Shown here in pieces: positions 14,299-16,067 of a stretch of DNA of 16,067 bases. Each line of letters begins with the position of its first letter. The stretch's first letter is position 1. A program made the translations under genes and the position numbers. The notes beneath the pieces are model-generated. The model had not been told where the DNA came from and did not search any database. It worked only from the letters and a program-made list of their open reading frames with translations. The stretch spans positions 1-16,067 of the forward strand of contig JAKQSH010000162.1 of the NCBI GenBank assembly GCA_029570245.1, read 5' to 3'. This stretch comes from Deltaproteobacteria bacterium. Lineage in GTDB: Bacteria > Myxococcota_A > SURF-8.

Positions 14299-15561
14299 AT
14301 GGATGCCCCCTACGACTTGTTGATAAAAAACATTTCAACAATGCTGACCTGTACGGCTGAGGGCGAAGGCAGTCTTGGAATAATAAAAGGCGCCGCCATT
14401 GCGTCTGTTGACGGCAAGATTGCCTGGGTCGGAAAAGAAAGCGAGCTTCCGACCGAAGCGGCGAATTCCGCCGCAGATGTAATAGACGCGCGCGGCGCTG
14501 TAGCTTTTCCGGGATTGATCGACAGCCATACTCATCTGGTCTTCGGCGGAAGTCGTCAGGATGAATGGGCGCGCAAGCTGGCCGGTGTTCCGTATATGCA
14601 GATTGCAGCCGAAGGCGGCGGCATAAACGCCACAGTGCGGGCGACGCGCGCCGCTTCGGAAGACGAACTTTACGAGCGGGCTTCGCGCTGGCTGGACGAG
14701 ATGCTTTCGTGGGGTGTGACTTGTGTTGAGGGCAAAACAGGTTACGGTCTGGATACCGGAACCGAGCTGAAAATACTGGAAGTCATGGAACGGCTTGACA
14801 AGCAGCATGCGGTGGAAGTTATTCCAACTTTTATGGGTGCGCACGATTTTCCGCCTGAATATCGCGAAAACCGCGAAGCCTATATCCGGCTGATTCTTGA
14901 CGAAATGCTGACCGCTGTCGGTGAACAGGGCTATGCGCGTTTCTGCGACGTGTTCTGCGAAGAAGGCGCCTTTTCGCCGGATCAGGCCAGCCGGATTCTT
15001 ATTGCTGCGCAGGATTACGGCATGGTGCCGCGCCTGCACGCCGACCAGTTCCGGGATTCCGGCGCGGCGGAACTGGCTGCCGACATCGGAGCCATTGCCG
15101 CCGACCATCTGGAAAACATGGACGACAGAAACATTCCCCTGCTCAAAGAAAAAGACGTGGTGGCAGGTTTGCTGCCGATATGCAGCCTGTATCTGAATTA
15201 CAGCTATCCGCAGGCTCGTAAAATGCTTGATGCCGGTATGCGTGTAGCTATCGCCACAGATTTCAATCCTGGTTCGTCCATGTGCAGCAATCTGCCTTTT
15301 GCGGCGCAACTGGCCTGCATGCAGATGAAGATGCGTTTTGACGAAGCTATTCTGGGCATAACCCGCAGCGCTTCCGAATCGCTGCTTATGGAAAACAAAA
15401 TCGGCATGCTGGCCGAGGGGTTGCGTATGGACATCGCTTTGATGGATATTCCGACGCCGGAGTACTTTTTGTATCACGTCGGACGCAAACATACCTGGAA
15501 AGTAATAAAACGCGGCAAAGTCGTCTGGGAAAACAGCGCCGAGCCTGTGTTTTTAAGCTGA
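14299..15561 (+). CDS. hutI: Imidazolonepropionase (histidine degradation)
   Basis: A 420-residue amidohydrolase that hydrolyses 4-imidazolone-5-propanoate to N-formimidoyl-L-glutamate, the third step of histidine breakdown (EC 3.5.2.7), in the cytoplasm. The metal-binding HxH is in PGLIDSHTHLVFGGSR (H77, H79). Other active-site segments are VEGKTGYGLD (143-152), PTFMGAHDFP with H182, RLHADQF with H247, DHLE with H270 and IATDFNPGS with D321. Length is normal for the family. GGAGG at 14283-14287 is 11 nt before the ATG, a slightly long spacing. It follows uvrB by 33 nt on the same strand and may be read through from it. No other hut genes are in the window. Confidence 0.96.
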   Translation: MDAPYDLLIKNISTMLTCTAEGEGSLGIIKGAAIASVDGKIAWVGKESELPTEAANSAADVIDARGAVAFPGLIDSHTHLVFGGSRQDEWARKLAGVPYMQIAAEGGGINATVRATRAASEDELYERASRWLDEMLSWGVTCVEGKTGYGLDTGTELKILEVMERLDKQHAVEVIPTFMGAHDFPPEYRENREAYIRLILDEMLTAVGEQGYARFCDVFCEEGAFSPDQASRILIAAQDYGMVPRLHADQFRDSGAAELAADIGAIAADHLENMDDRNIPLLKEKDVVAGLLPICSLYLNYSYPQARKMLDAGMRVAIATDFNPGSSMCSNLPFAAQLACMQMKMRFDEAILGITRSASESLLMENKIGMLAEGLRMDIALMDIPTPEYFLYHVGRKHTWKVIKRGKVVWENSAEPVFLS

Positions 15562-15585
15562 AAATTGATAACATGATAACATAAA

Positions 15586-15612
15586 GAAAGCCCCGGAAAT
15601 TCCGGGGCTTTC
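15586..15612. terminator. Bidirectional terminator between hutI and ilvE
   Basis: GAAAGCCCCGG (15586-15596) pairs perfectly with CCGGGGCTTTC (15602-15612) around a 5-nt AAATT loop. A pyrimidine-rich tail follows on the plus strand (CTTTCTTG) and TTTAT on the minus strand, so it can end both convergent transcripts. Confidence 0.88.
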
Positions 15613-15640
15613 TTGCTGTCGGGTCTTTGCACTGCTGCTA

Positions 15641-16067
15641 TCAATAATAGGTAAGCCACTCTTTGTGTGTGTCGAGTCCGCCGCGCAGCAGTTTGAAGTA
15701 CAGGTCTTTCAGTTTTCTGGCTACCGGGCCGGGTTTGCCTTCGCCGATGGGGCGGAAGTCGATTTCCCGCACCGGCATGAGTTCTACCGCCGTGCCGCAG
15801 AAGAACACTTCGTCGGCTATATAGAGGAAATCACGCTGGAAAGTCTGCTCACGCACTTCGTAGCCGCTTTCGCGCGCAAGGGTAATAAGCGTGTCTCGCG
15901 TAATGCCGTTGAGGATGGACGAGGACAGCGGCGGCGTGTAAATGACGTTGTCACGCACCGCAAAGATATTCTCGGCGGTGGCTTCGCAGACGTAACCGCA
16001 GGTGTCGAGCATGATGGCTTCGTCGAAGCCGTCTTTCTTTGCGTCGCGCTTGGCCAGGCCGGAGTTT
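15641..16067 (-). CDS. ilvE: Branched-chain amino acid aminotransferase, C-terminal part (cut by window edge)
   Basis: The last ~141 residues of a class IV PLP aminotransferase; the gene continues beyond the right edge, so the start is not in the window. The enzyme transfers amino groups between glutamate and leucine, isoleucine or valine keto acids (EC 2.6.1.42). The visible part reads NSGLAKRDAKKDGFDEAIML at the edge, then CEATAENIFAVRDNVIYTPP, SSSILNGITRDTLITLA, REQTFQRDFLYIADEVFFCG and TAVELMPV, followed by the GEGKPGPV motif. These align well with E. coli IlvE (EGAGENLF, LPGITRD, ADEVFMSGTAAEITPV, GEGRCGPV). The PLP-lysine lies off-window. It is convergent with hutI. A D-amino acid aminotransferase is much less likely given the GPV ending. 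Confidence 0.93.
   Translation of the reverse strand, partial: NSGLAKRDAKKDGFDEAIMLDTCGYVCEATAENIFAVRDNVIYTPPLSSSILNGITRDTLITLARESGYEVREQTFQRDFLYIADEVFFCGTAVELMPVREIDFRPIGEGKPGPVARKLKDLYFKLLRGGLDTHKEWLTYY

Noticed and set aside
14335..15492. 385-codon open frame antisense to hutI
   Set aside because: hutI is certain, and the antisense frame shows no family motif.

Overview
The window looks like a chromosomal segment of a diderm (Gram-negative-type) bacterium of moderate GC content. Evidence: secreted and lipobox-bearing proteins, AgmX/PglI-type periplasmic domains, a sigma-54 activator with a matching -24/-12 promoter, and Shine-Dalgarno-led genes. No gene pins the phylum. The mix (CHASE/PAS kinase with an NtrC-type regulator, AgmX/PglI proteins, zinc-ribbon Yip1 protein, ZBD-less ClpX) would fit a poorly studied lineage such as Myxococcota-like, Lentisphaerota or Riflebacteria bacteria; this is inference only. 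No phage, IS element or CRISPR array was seen.

Layout. (1) 1-190: no convincing gene, but strong nested inverted repeats. (2) 191-5132, minus strand: a signalling module. A CHASE-3xPAS histidine kinase and an NtrC-family response regulator are essentially contiguous (1 nt apart). They are followed by a small degenerate receiver protein that has its own near-perfect sigma-54 promoter, so the local regulator plausibly drives it. (3) 5320-6135, minus: a crotonase best matched to delta3,5-delta2,4-dienoyl-CoA isomerase. (4) 6301-6376: tRNA-Gly(CCC). (5) 6524-6706: a small charged protein closed by a strong terminator. (6) 6936-8852, plus: a ClpX-like unfoldase without the N-terminal zinc domain, followed after 9 nt by a zinc-ribbon/Yip1-type membrane protein. 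(7) 8865-11828, minus: a four-gene envelope operon (periplasmic AgmX/PglI-domain protein, AgmX/PglI-domain lipoprotein, secreted eight-TPR protein, small cysteine-rich lipoprotein) behind one sigma-70-type promoter. (8) 12229-15561, plus: uvrB then hutI. (9) 15641 to the right edge, minus: the 3' end of ilvE, convergent with hutI across a shared bidirectional terminator.

How the parts work together. The clearest circuit is kinase -> NtrC-type regulator -> sigma-54 -> pseudo-receiver. The product cannot be phosphorylated at the usual site (Asp replaced by Gln, beta5 Lys by Ser), so it may feed back on the kinase or regulator by binding. The envelope operon encodes four exported proteins that could form one periplasmic/outer-membrane assembly. 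The housekeeping genes (uvrB, hutI, ilvE, tRNA) appear unrelated to these. Several automatically chosen long starts were shortened because promoters, a tRNA or good ribosome-binding sites lie inside the extensions.
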